Assembly: GCA_934565415.1 (NCBI GenBank)
Contig: CAKTHQ010000041.1
Coordinates: forward strand, 1 to 17,530
Origin: an uncultured Oscillospiraceae bacterium
GTDB lineage: Bacteria > Bacillota > Clostridia > Oscillospirales > Oscillospiraceae
Length of the DNA: 17,530 nucleotides
Direction of reading: 5' to 3'
The position numbers and the translations under genes were made by a program. Below, piece by piece: positions 1 to 6,965 of this stretch; positions within the stretch are counted from its first letter, which is position 1; each line of letters starts with the position of its first letter. The notes beneath the pieces are model-generated. The model worked only from the letters and a program-made list of their open reading frames with translations. It did no database searches and was not told the DNA's origin.

Positions 1-107
1 ACGCTTAAACAATCCATTTATTGTCCAAGGTGTTAATTAGTTCGTCTTAACGTTATTCAATTTACAAGGTACAGACGGTTCATTTTGGGCTTTCGCTCAA
101 CTTGAAC
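1..107 (-). other. rRNA operon leader (5' end of pre-16S transcript), partial
   Basis: Read on the minus strand, this stretch carries ACCTTGTAAATTGAATA (about 55-71), which resembles the conserved CTTTGAAAACTGAATA-type element in Firmicutes rRNA leaders and 16S-23S spacers, next to the boxA antitermination signal. A looser copy, ACACCTTGGACAATAAATGG, follows at about 13-32. The stretch lies directly downstream of two very strong tandem promoters, as in an rrn operon leader. The 16S gene itself would begin beyond base 1 and is not visible. A leader for a tRNA cluster is the main alternative. Assignment as an rrn leader is an inference from motif plus promoter layout. Confidence 0.65.
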
Positions 108-113
108 TCGTTT

Positions 114-142
114 ATTGTATCACAGCTCATTCCCTTTGTCAA
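114..142 (-). promoter_or_regulatory. Strong promoter P2 of the leftward rRNA operon
   Basis: On the minus strand, TTGACA (142-137) and TACAAT (119-114) are separated by exactly 17 bp. A-rich tracts (AAAAAACTTCAAAAAAG) lie just upstream of the -35 box, as in an UP element. Expected transcription start is near 107. This is the promoter nearer to the presumed rRNA gene. Confidence 0.85.
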
Positions 143-228
143 GAACTTTTTTGAAGTTTTTTCAGGGATTTTCGCTGTTTTCGGGTCCTCCCGGCGTTTT
201 TCGGCGCCGTTCATCAGACAGCTTGCAT

Positions 229-257
229 ATGATACCACCGCAGTCCCCATTTGTCAA
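229..257 (-). promoter_or_regulatory. Strong promoter P1 of the leftward rRNA operon
   Basis: On the minus strand, TTGACA (257-252) and TATCAT (234-229) are separated by exactly 17 bp. The sequence around the -35 box, AAAAAAGTGCTTGACAAATGGG, is nearly the same as that of P2 (AAAAAAGTTCTTGACAAAGGG), so the two promoters look like a duplicated unit about 115 bp apart. Tandem sigma-A promoters of this type are usual for Firmicutes rrn operons. Between them (about 191-212) is a small GC-rich hairpin of unknown role. Confidence 0.82.
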
Positions 258-332
258 GCACTTTTTTACAAAAACTGACATTTATTTTTGTGTGTTTTGT
301 ATACAGTCATTCGTCCTTTAAGTGCGGACAGC

Positions 333-361
333 TTGTATTTGCTATCTATTTGTGTTATCAT
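333..361 (+). promoter_or_regulatory. Candidate promoter of the first MATE gene
   Basis: An extended -10 box, TGtTATCAT (353-361), has a weak -35 match, TTGTAT (333-338), 17 bp upstream. Transcription would start near 368 and give a leader of about 23 nt containing the ribosome binding site. A weaker alternative is CTGACA (275-280) with TGTATA (298-303), also 17 bp apart. Confidence 0.4.
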
Positions 362-390
362 GTTTCCATTATATAGAAGGAAGTGTCACC

Positions 391-1725
391 ATGTATCAGG
401 ACCTGACCCAAGGGAATATCTCCCTGGGGCTTTTGAAATTCGCTTTGCCCATGATTGCCGGGAACCTATTGCAGCAGCTATATAACATTGCCGATACTCT
501 GATTGTCGGTCAGGCTCTGGGCCGGGATGCCCTGGCTGCCGTAGGCTCCGCCTTTACGCTCATGTCCTTTCTGACCTCCATTTTTCTGGGACTGTCCATG
601 GGTGCCGGCGCATTGTTCTCGATCTACCTGGGCAAGGGGGACCGTTCCTCCCTGCGCAGCGCCGTCTTTCAGGGCTTTGCCTTGATTGGCGCCGTAACGG
701 CAGTGCTGACGCTGCTGGTTTTTCTCTTTATTGACGGCATTCTTCATTTTCTGCAAATACCGGATGCTCTGTATGCCTCCATGCGGATATACCTTTTGAT
801 TATCTTCCTGGGGCTGCCCGCCACATTCCTTTACAACTTTTTTGCAAGCCTTCTGCGCTCCGTAGGCAATTCCGTAACGCCCCTTTGGTTCCTTGGCGTC
901 AGCGCCCTTTTGAACGTGGGACTGGACCTGTATTTTGTGTTGGTCCTCCACTGGGGCGTGGCCGGAGCCGCTGCCGCTACCGTCATTGCCCAGTACCTAT
1001 CCGGCATTGGCATCACTTTTTTTGCAGTTTTGCGCTGCCGGGAGCTGCTGCCTCAGAGGGCGGAAATGCGGTTTGACCGTAAAATCCTTTCGGATCTGAT
1101 GGACCTGTCCCTGCTTACCTGCGTGCAGCAATCCACCATGAATTTTGGCATCCTCATGGTCCAGCGGCTGGTGGACAGCTTCGGCCCCGTTACCATGGCC
1201 GCCTTCGCGGCGGCGGTAAAAATCGACGCCTTTGCCTACCTTCCCGTCCAGGATTTCGGAAACGCCTTTTCCACCTTTATTGCCCAGAACTACGGTGCCG
1301 GAAAGCTGGACCGGCTTAAACAGGGCTTCCGCACGGCTACCATAGTCAGTGCAGGCTTTGCCTTGCTCATTTCCTGCCTGGTGTGCCTGTTTGCAGAGCC
1401 TCTGATGGGCCTCTTTGTCCGGAAGAGCGAACTGGATGTGATTGCCTGCGGCGTTCGTTACCTGCGCATTGAAGGAGCCTTCTACCCCGGCATCGGGCTG
1501 CTCTTTTTGCTGTACGGCTTCTATCGGGCCGTGAAGAAGCCCGGCATGAGCGTGGTACTTACCGTCATTTCTCTGGGCACCCGGGTGGCCCTGGCCTATG
1601 CTCTGGCAGGACCCTTCGGAGAAATCGGCATCTGGATGTCCATCCCCATCGGCTGGTTCCTGGCGGATGTGACGGGCTACGGGTATTATTTCCGGCATCG
1701 GCAAAATATTCTCAAAGAAGTATAA
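391..1725 (+). CDS. MATE family multidrug efflux transporter (MepA/DinF-like)
   Basis: This 444-residue integral membrane protein should export cationic drugs or metabolites in exchange for Na+ or H+. Its N-terminal segment (LGLLKFALPMIAGNLLQQLYN, then IADTLIVGQALG) is typical of MATE proteins of Firmicutes, and about twelve hydrophobic segments run through the chain, the usual number. The ATG at 391 is preferred because AGAAGGAAG lies 8 nt upstream. The in-frame ATG at 322 would add 23 residues that are not MATE-like and has no ribosome binding site. The gene stands alone, divergent from the rrn promoters and convergent with the ABC operon, and its stop codon lies inside the terminator stem. 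The family is secure; the substrate is unknown. Confidence 0.9.
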   Translation: MYQDLTQGNISLGLLKFALPMIAGNLLQQLYNIADTLIVGQALGRDALAAVGSAFTLMSFLTSIFLGLSMGAGALFSIYLGKGDRSSLRSAVFQGFALIGAVTAVLTLLVFLFIDGILHFLQIPDALYASMRIYLLIIFLGLPATFLYNFFASLLRSVGNSVTPLWFLGVSALLNVGLDLYFVLVLHWGVAGAAAATVIAQYLSGIGITFFAVLRCRELLPQRAEMRFDRKILSDLMDLSLLTCVQQSTMNFGILMVQRLVDSFGPVTMAAFAAAVKIDAFAYLPVQDFGNAFSTFIAQNYGAGKLDRLKQGFRTATIVSAGFALLISCLVCLFAEPLMGLFVRKSELDVIACGVRYLRIEGAFYPGIGLLFLLYGFYRAVKKPGMSVVLTVISLGTRVALAYALAGPFGEIGIWMSIPIGWFLADVTGYGYYFRHRQNILKEV

Positions 1726-1762
1726 AGAAGCTCCTGCGGCAAAACACCGCAGGAGCTTCTTT
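1724..1762. terminator. Two-way rho-independent terminator between MATE gene and ABC operon
   Basis: A perfect 16-bp inverted repeat (1724-1739 with 1747-1762; core GCTCCTGCGG/CCGCAGGAGC) closes a 7-nt loop, CAAAACA. The outer A/T pairs give a short T tract on each strand, so it can serve the plus-strand MATE gene and the minus-strand permease gene. It overlaps the MATE stop codon and ends 7 nt before the permease stop. Confidence 0.85.
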
Positions 1763-1769
1763 GTGTGAT

Positions 1770-3023
1770 TTACGATCTTCTCAGCGCATCAATGGGGTTG
1801 AGGTTTGCCGCCTGGGTGGCAGGGAGCAAGCCGAAGACCACACCGATGAGAGTGGAGAACACCACCGCAATGAGAATGGCCGGGACGCTGATGGCCACGG
1901 GAATCTGCATAATGGTGGAAATCAGCTCTGCCAGGCCCACGCCTGTCAGCACGCCGATAATGCCGCCGATGCTGGTCAGCACCGCCGCCTCCGTCAGGAA
2001 CTGCAGCAGGATCCGCTTTTTCTTGGCGCCGATGGCCTTTTTAAGGCCGATCTCGCTGGTCCGCTCCGTAACGGACACCAGCATAATGTTCATAACGCCG
2101 ATACCGCCAACCAAAAGGGAAATGCTGGCAATCCAGATCAGCTGGGTATTGGTAGACTTACTCATATTCTGCAGCTGCTGGGCCTGCTCCAACATTCCGG
2201 CAGCCTTGTAAGCAAAGCCGGTATCCGTGCCTGTAATCTGTTTCTCGGTTAAAAGGTCCGCCGCATCCTTACCTACGGAAGCCATTGCATCCGTATTGTG
2301 GACCCGGATTGCCACCTTCTGCGGCTCCTCAAAAGAGTACAGGCATGGCCAGACGCTGTTTGGAATATAGATGCTGCCGCCGTTGTCGTCGGCATAAATA
2401 TAATAGTCATTCAGCGAATTGATGGTGGGGGTAAACTCCTTCCGGGCACCCACCACGCCGACAACGGTAAAGACCTGCTGGCCGTATTCCAAGCATTTCC
2501 CCACCGGGTCTTCCCCGCTGAAAATCGCCTCGGCCGCGCTGGAATCCACCAGAGCCACCATCCGGTGGTCCTGGAAATCCTTCTCGGTAAAGCCCCGCCC
2601 GTTCCGGACCTGATAGCCGTAGACGGACATATAATAGGGATCCACGCCGATCAGGCTCCCGTTAAAAGCCGTATCCAGATAGTAAAACCCATCCACATAG
2701 TTCCGGCCGGTATAGAGGGACACCTCTTCGGCGCCGGAAATTTCCTTCAACTCCTGACGGGTTTTTTCCGTGATGGTGCGCACGCTGTCCGGGATTTCGT
2801 TCCAGCTGAAATCGTAGCTGTTGCCGTTCTGGTTCAGCTCCACCGTAACCACATTGTTTCCCGCACCGATCAGGTTCTGCTTGATCTGCTCGTTGGTACC
2901 TTTGATGGTAGAAACGATGGTAATGATGGCTGCAATACCGATGATAATGCCCAGCATGGTCAGCGCAGAACGAAGCTTGTGGCTCCAAATACCTTCGAAG
3001 GCCAGATGAATATTCTCAAGCAT
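1770..3023 (-). CDS. MacB/FtsX-type ABC transporter permease
   Basis: This 417-residue permease is the last gene of the export operon. It has the MacB topology: a first membrane helix at about residues 17-40, a large extracytoplasmic MacB_PCD-like domain (about 45-285), then three membrane helices (about 295-318, 345-368, 377-402). Family marks are ERTSEIGLKKAIGA after helix 2 and NPIDALRRS at the C-terminus. Such proteins do not form a classical pore; in the family they couple ATP use to mechanical export of peptides, lipids or drugs. The start has AAGGAGG placed across the adaptor B stop codon (TAAGGAGG), and only 13 nt separate the genes. It presumably works as a dimer with the ATPase encoded upstream. 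The substrate is unknown. Confidence 0.9.
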   Translation of the reverse strand: MLENIHLAFEGIWSHKLRSALTMLGIIIGIAAIITIVSTIKGTNEQIKQNLIGAGNNVVTVELNQNGNSYDFSWNEIPDSVRTITEKTRQELKEISGAEEVSLYTGRNYVDGFYYLDTAFNGSLIGVDPYYMSVYGYQVRNGRGFTEKDFQDHRMVALVDSSAAEAIFSGEDPVGKCLEYGQQVFTVVGVVGARKEFTPTINSLNDYYIYADDNGGSIYIPNSVWPCLYSFEEPQKVAIRVHNTDAMASVGKDAADLLTEKQITGTDTGFAYKAAGMLEQAQQLQNMSKSTNTQLIWIASISLLVGGIGVMNIMLVSVTERTSEIGLKKAIGAKKKRILLQFLTEAAVLTSIGGIIGVLTGVGLAELISTIMQIPVAISVPAILIAVVFSTLIGVVFGLLPATQAANLNPIDALRRS

Positions 3024-3036
3024 GGTTCCCGCCTCC

Positions 3037-4680
3037 TTAGGATTGATAGAGGGTCGAATAATCCCCCTGCTCGGTGGATGCGCCCTCTTTTACGTTCTTG
3101 CCGTAGGGGAAGGCCACCAGGTCCGTTTCCGCCACACCGGAAAGAATTTCCTTGTAGCTGCCCCAGACGCTCTTTCCAACCCTTACAACCCGGCGCTCCA
3201 GCTTTCCGTCTGCCCCCTGGACATAAACAACGTTCTGCCCGTTCTCCTTCCGGACGAAAGCATTTTGCAGGCACAGGCCTGTGCTGTCCCCGGTCAGCTC
3301 ATATTCGATACGCACATAGTTCCCGCCAACCAGATCCGCGGATTCATCCACAAACACCGTAAAGGGATAGCTGCTGGCGTTTCCGTTGCCGTCGCTGTAG
3401 CCCAGGCTGGTGGTGGGATAATCCCCGATGGATTCCACGGTGCCGGTATACATATTGCCCGTCTGATTATCCGAAACGGTAACCTCGGAGCCAATCACCA
3501 GCCGGTCCCGGCTGAGCTCTCCGATGGAGCCCGTCACATAGAAGCCGCCGCCGCCGGAGACCTTGATAATCGGCTGCTTTTTCTCCTTGGCCTCCTCCGG
3601 GGTCAGCACCGAAATCACCTTGCCGTCTACCTCGGAGCGGACATTGCCGTCCTTGGTTTCCCGCTGGGCGATGCTGTACTCCGCTTCCGCCACCTTAATT
3701 TTGTACTCCACATCCAGGATGGTTTTCTGCTGCTCCTGCTTCATTTGCAGGATTTCCTCCAGCGTATAGGACGCATTGGGGTCCGGATCCTCGTCGTCGT
3801 CGCTGGAAACCACATATCCGGGGTTGCCGGTTCTGGTATAGTCCGTAACCCCCGAGGCATCAAAGGCAGCAATGGACCATCCCGTTTCCGCGCTGTAGGA
3901 CATATGCATTCCGTAGTAAGCGGAGGGCTTTGCAGCGGTGCTGTTTCCTTCCGCCTGTTTGAGAATCATATAGAAATCCTCAACGTTCTCTCCGGCAGAA
4001 TCGCCGCTGTCGGCTTTGGGATGGGCCGCCCTGGCCTGGCTCAGAAAATTCGCCACACTCTGGAACACCGTACCGTTGACAACCCATTGCTCCCCCTCCC
4101 GAACCCAGAGAATCAGGGCATCGCTCTTGCTGTAGCCCATGGGACCGGTCCAGGCGGTGGGGTCCGTATTCAGGGGAATATAGCCCTGATCCCCACCCAG
4201 AAGCGCAAAGGCATCCTCACCGGTAGACGCTACCCAGGTGTACTTTTTTTCCACCGGCGTGTAGGGCGTATAATTCAGGATTTCCTGGAGCCGGTCCTTC
4301 TCCTGCTGGAGCTGCTGCTTATATTGCTCCACCGCCAGGCGCTTTTTTTCCAGGGCCAGCTCCGACAGGGTGGAATCGTAGGTCATCAGAATGTCATTCT
4401 TCTTGACCACATCCCCCACCTTGACATTGACGGCGGTTACGGTCATGGTGTCCGTCAGGCTTACGGTCTGAATGTTATCGGACCGCACCTGGCCATAGGT
4501 CTGCTGGGAATCCTGCCAGTAGCTGCCAATGCCCACAATGCTGTAGGGGTAGACATACACGGCCTTGCTCCCTGCTCCGGCCACACCGGCAATGATGCCC
4601 GCGGTAATGCCCACAGCGCCCAGAGCCGAGCCGACGATTATCAGCAGCCGCTTCCGCTTTTTCAGAAAATCAAGCTTCAT
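3037..4680 (-). CDS. Adaptor B: HlyD/MacA-type membrane-anchored adaptor with a large hairpin insert
   Basis: The protein has 547 residues. An N-terminal membrane anchor (about 12-34) is followed by a half-lipoyl/barrel segment (VNVKVGDVVKKNDILMTYD, about 84-102), a first coiled-coil arm (104-136), about 165 residues unlike an adaptor (137-303), a second coiled-coil arm (304-342), the second half-lipoyl segment (GKVISVLTPEEA) and a membrane-proximal C-terminal region. HlyD/MacA adaptors are normally 350-450 residues, so the insert accounts for the extra length. The start at 4680 is chosen because AAGGAGG lies 8 nt upstream; an ATG at 4701 would add seven residues. It overlaps the ATPase gene by 11 nt, which suggests coupled translation. 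It is one of two different adaptors in this operon and probably links the permease to substrate or cell wall. Confidence 0.85.
   Translation of the reverse strand: MKLDFLKKRKRLLIIVGSALGAVGITAGIIAGVAGAGSKAVYVYPYSIVGIGSYWQDSQQTYGQVRSDNIQTVSLTDTMTVTAVNVKVGDVVKKNDILMTYDSTLSELALEKKRLAVEQYKQQLQQEKDRLQEILNYTPYTPVEKKYTWVASTGEDAFALLGGDQGYIPLNTDPTAWTGPMGYSKSDALILWVREGEQWVVNGTVFQSVANFLSQARAAHPKADSGDSAGENVEDFYMILKQAEGNSTAAKPSAYYGMHMSYSAETGWSIAAFDASGVTDYTRTGNPGYVVSSDDDEDPDPNASYTLEEILQMKQEQQKTILDVEYKIKVAEAEYSIAQRETKDGNVRSEVDGKVISVLTPEEAKEKKQPIIKVSGGGGFYVTGSIGELSRDRLVIGSEVTVSDNQTGNMYTGTVESIGDYPTTSLGYSDGNGNASSYPFTVFVDESADLVGGNYVRIEYELTGDSTGLCLQNAFVRKENGQNVVYVQGADGKLERRVVRVGKSVWGSYKEILSGVAETDLVAFPYGKNVKEGASTEQGDYSTLYQS
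3771..4272 (-). other. Insert within the adaptor B coiled-coil hairpin
   Basis: This codes for residues 137-303 of adaptor B. It separates the two helices expected to pair as the adaptor hairpin (LALEKKRLAVEQYKQQLQQ before, LEEILQMKQEQQKTILD after). The insert is rich in aromatic residues and Gly/Ser (KKYTWVAST, TAWTGPMGYSKSDALILWV, YYGMHMSYSAETGWSIAAFD), has no Cys, and ends in an acidic stretch, SSDDDEDPDPNAS. It looks like a compact beta-rich extracellular domain, not a disordered linker. I do not recognise its family. Boundaries are approximate. Confidence 0.65.
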
Positions 4681-5368
4681 AGGAAACGCCTCCTTCCGCA
4701 TTGGTCAGAAGCTCTCCGTCCAGAATGTGATAGTTCTTCTTTGCCCACTTGGCCACATCCGCATCATGGGTAATCATCAGGATGGTCATGCCGCTGGCGC
4801 TCAGAGATTCGAAAATTTCCATAACCTGTTTGCCGGACTTACTGTCCAGAGCGCCGGTGGGCTCATCGGCCAGCAGCAGGGCCGGCTTTGTTACGATGGC
4901 CCGGGCAATGGCTACTCTCTGGCACTGGCCGCCGGACATCTGGTTTGGCAAAAAGTGGAGCCGATCCTCCAGGCCCACCATTTTCAGGGCCTCCTCCGCC
5001 CGCTCCCGGCGCTCCTTCAGGGGCACGTCGGCATACAGCAGGGGCAGGGCCACATTGTCCACCGCCTCCATTTTGGGCATCAGGTAATAGCTCTGGAACA
5101 CGAAGCCAATGTACTTATTCCGGACTTCGGCCAAATCATCGTCCTTCATGTTCTTTAAATTTCTGCCGTCCAACTCATAGGTTCCGGAGGTGGGCACATC
5201 CAGGCAGCCGATAATGTTCATGAGGGTGGACTTGCCGGAGCCGGAGGGGCCCATAATGGCAATGTACTCCCCCTGCTGAACCTCCAGGTTGATATTTTTC
5301 AGCACCCGCACCGGCTCCTTGCCCTGCATATAGTCCTTGCAGATGTCTGTCAGTTTCAGAATACTCAC
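4670..5368 (-). CDS. ABC transporter ATP-binding protein, MacB/LolD type
   Basis: This 232-residue nucleotide-binding protein powers the exporter. Visible motifs in order are Walker A GPSGSGKST (about residues 40-48), a Q-loop in VFQSYYLMP, the signature MSGGQCQRVAIARA, Walker B LLLADEPTGALD and the H-loop ITHD. The DEPTGALD and GxLDVPTSG pattern is that of the MacB/LolD subfamily, which pairs with FtsX-like permeases. The chosen GTG at 5368 has AGGGG 8 nt upstream. An in-frame GTG at 5377 (235 residues) would overlap the adaptor A stop by 4 nt but sits on its own ribosome binding site. The gene lies between the two adaptor genes. ATPase function is secure. Confidence 0.93.
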   Translation of the reverse strand: MSILKLTDICKDYMQGKEPVRVLKNINLEVQQGEYIAIMGPSGSGKSTLMNIIGCLDVPTSGTYELDGRNLKNMKDDDLAEVRNKYIGFVFQSYYLMPKMEAVDNVALPLLYADVPLKERRERAEEALKMVGLEDRLHFLPNQMSGGQCQRVAIARAIVTKPALLLADEPTGALDSKSGKQVMEIFESLSASGMTILMITHDADVAKWAKKNYHILDGELLTNAEGGVSYEA

Positions 5369-5373
5369 CGGGT

Positions 5374-6729
5374 TCACCCCTCTTCTGCCGCTTCTTCAAG
5401 CTCCGCTTCCAGGCCTGTCTCGGCAGCGGCGGTTTCGGTCTGCTCCGGCTGCCGGTCCCCATCGACCGCGCCGTCATTAACCGCGCCGTCATCGACCATA
5501 CCTTCATCGATCATGCCGCCGTCGGCCATGCCTGCGTCAACCATACCGCCGTCCATGCCCTCGTCATAGACCCCATCCCCGGAATCCGTGTCGGAAATAA
5601 CCGGCGTATGGGAGGTAGGGGCTCCGTTTTTGCACAGGTCCGCATCCGGGAAGGCAATGTAGTCGTTCTCGGAAAGGCCCTCCGTCACATCGTAAAAGTC
5701 CGTCTCCTCGCTGTACTGGCCCAGGGTCACGGACCGCTTTTCCAGCTTGCCGTGGCTGTTTTCCGCCCAGACATAGCTGGAGCCGTCGTCGTTGAAGCAG
5801 ATATAGGCGCTGCTTACCGGCACGCCGGTGCTGCCGGAAACGCCCGCATCCCGCTCCAGGTACAGATGCTGGCCCATGATCAGGCCGTCGATATTATCCA
5901 GGGTGATGTAGAAATAGTATTTGCTGGCCGCGTTGACCGCATCCGTAGAGGACCCATAGTACCCGTTGCTGTCGCTCTTTACCGGATTTTCGTAGTCAAT
6001 CAGGCTGACGGTACCGCCCCAGGTCTTCGTGCTGTCCACCCGGGAGGTCATCTTCACCCTGTCCCCTACCCGCAGGGCGCTCTGCTGGAATTCGCCGATG
6101 ATGCCCTTGACCCGGTAGGAGCCCGCCTGCTGGATAACGATATAGGCCGCCGCATTGCCCTGGCTGTCGGTGCCGTTTTCATTGACCGCCTGGACCCGGC
6201 CGGTAACGGGAGAAGTAACCGTTGCGTTTTTCAGCAGCTCCCGGGCCTTTTCCAGCTCCACAGTTTTGGTTTTCATATTGAGCTCGGCTTCTTTTTTACT
6301 GACCTCCAGGCTCTGAATCTGGATGGTATACTGGAGCTTCCGGTCGGCTGCAGCCTTATCCCGGTCCCGTTCCAGCTGTCCGATCTGGGTATCGTAATCG
6401 GACATACTGGCATTCAGCTGCTCCCGTTCCAGGTCCAGCTTGTCTGCGGCCAGCTGCAGCTGGTCCGTATCATAGGTAAAGAGGGGGTCCCCCTCCTTCA
6501 CATCCTGGCCTTCCTTTACATGGAGCTTGCTGACGCTTTTATCGGAGTCCTTCTTAATCTCCGTAATGTTGTCAGACACCACCATGCCGGAAAAATGGTC
6601 CTGGGAAGAAATCCCGGACAAAGCGCTAACCTGCTGGACATAAACCGCGGTTTCGTCCCCGCCGCAGCCATTGAGGCCCACTGCCAGGCAAAGGGCCGCG
6701 CCAAAGGCAGCCAATCTTTTCAGCTTCAT
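5374..6729 (-). CDS. Adaptor A: lipoprotein HlyD/MacA-type adaptor with acidic repeat tail
   Basis: This 451-residue protein is first in the export operon. Residues 1-22 form a lipoprotein signal ending in LNGC, so Cys22 is probably lipidated and the protein held on the outer face of the membrane. A half-lipoyl segment (LHVKEGQDVKEGDPLFTYD, about 69-87) and a coiled-coil hairpin (about 88-168) are followed by SPVTGRVQAVNENG (second half-lipoyl) and a barrel domain. Residues about 387-424 form degenerate DxGM/DGGMVD-like repeats, and the chain ends in a Glu/Ala-rich stretch. The ATG at 6729 has GGAGGG 7 nt upstream; an in-frame ATG at 6771 has no such site. The length is normal for an adaptor apart from the tail. 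It is unlike adaptor B in anchor type and hairpin. Confidence 0.87.
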   Translation of the reverse strand: MKLKRLAAFGAALCLAVGLNGCGGDETAVYVQQVSALSGISSQDHFSGMVVSDNITEIKKDSDKSVSKLHVKEGQDVKEGDPLFTYDTDQLQLAADKLDLEREQLNASMSDYDTQIGQLERDRDKAAADRKLQYTIQIQSLEVSKKEAELNMKTKTVELEKARELLKNATVTSPVTGRVQAVNENGTDSQGNAAAYIVIQQAGSYRVKGIIGEFQQSALRVGDRVKMTSRVDSTKTWGGTVSLIDYENPVKSDSNGYYGSSTDAVNAASKYYFYITLDNIDGLIMGQHLYLERDAGVSGSTGVPVSSAYICFNDDGSSYVWAENSHGKLEKRSVTLGQYSEETDFYDVTEGLSENDYIAFPDADLCKNGAPTSHTPVISDTDSGDGVYDEGMDGGMVDAGMADGGMIDEGMVDDGAVNDGAVDGDRQPEQTETAAAETGLEAELEEAAEEG

Positions 6730-6806
6730 ATATTTCCCTCCTACGGAACATAAGGGAGGCCCGGGACACATAAAAACCGTAGGACTTCCCCATATTTTGC
6801 AAGGCT

Positions 6807-6835
6807 ATCATACGAAAATCCCGGTCAAAAGTCAA
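6807..6835 (-). promoter_or_regulatory. Promoter of the ABC export operon
   Basis: On the minus strand, TTGACT (6835-6830) and TATGAT (6812-6807) are separated by 17 bp. Transcription would start near 6800, giving a leader of about 70 nt before adaptor A. I see no clear operator or riboswitch in the leader, and no regulator gene is adjacent. No other strong promoter was seen inside the operon. Confidence 0.75.
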
Positions 6836-6911
6836 TCGCCCCCAGGCTTAATTGTTCCTTAAATTTTTGAGAACACTTTCTTTTGAAATTCCGTCAAGCC
6901 CTTGACAGCCG

Positions 6912-6920
6912 TGATATAAT
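6912..6920 (+). promoter_or_regulatory. Candidate extended -10 promoter of proS
   Basis: TGATATAAT (6912-6920) is a perfect extended -10 element, but the -35 region 17 bp upstream (CGTCAA, 6892-6897) is poor. A consensus TTGACA at 6902-6907 is too close to serve this -10 and could instead pair with TGAAAT (6925-6930, 17 bp spacing). Either start would give a leader of about 30-40 nt, too short for a T-box, so proS appears not to be tRNA-regulated in this way. Confidence 0.6.
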
Positions 6921-6965
6921 AAAGTGAAATCTCATAATAAAACCTGAGAGGATGATTATAGAAAT

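Noticed and set aside
322..390. N-terminal extension of the first MATE protein
   Set aside because: The ATG at 322 lacks a ribosome binding site, and the 23 extra residues do not resemble a MATE N-terminus. The ATG at 391 has a good site.
3022..4773. A 583-codon open frame on the plus strand, opposite adaptor B
   Set aside because: The minus strand carries a clear adaptor with the ATPase and permease in the same operon. The plus-strand product is rich in His and Gly in the manner of antisense frames, with no domain and no start signal. The frames at 2298-3362 and 5608-6753 are rejected for the same reason.
5440..5580. Repeats suspected to be a CRISPR or mobile-element repeat
   Set aside because: The repeats are short, imperfect, in frame with adaptor A and without spacers. 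They code for a repetitive protein tail.
6730..6771. Longer adaptor A start at 6771
   Set aside because: The extra residues MCPGPPLCSVGGKY would spoil a clear lipoprotein signal, and the ATG at 6729 has GGAGGG at the right distance.
6901..6920. TTGACA (6902) plus TATAAT (6915) as a single consensus promoter for proS
   Set aside because: Only 7 bp separate the boxes, too few for sigma-A. The extended -10 alone, or TTGACA with a later -10, is more likely.
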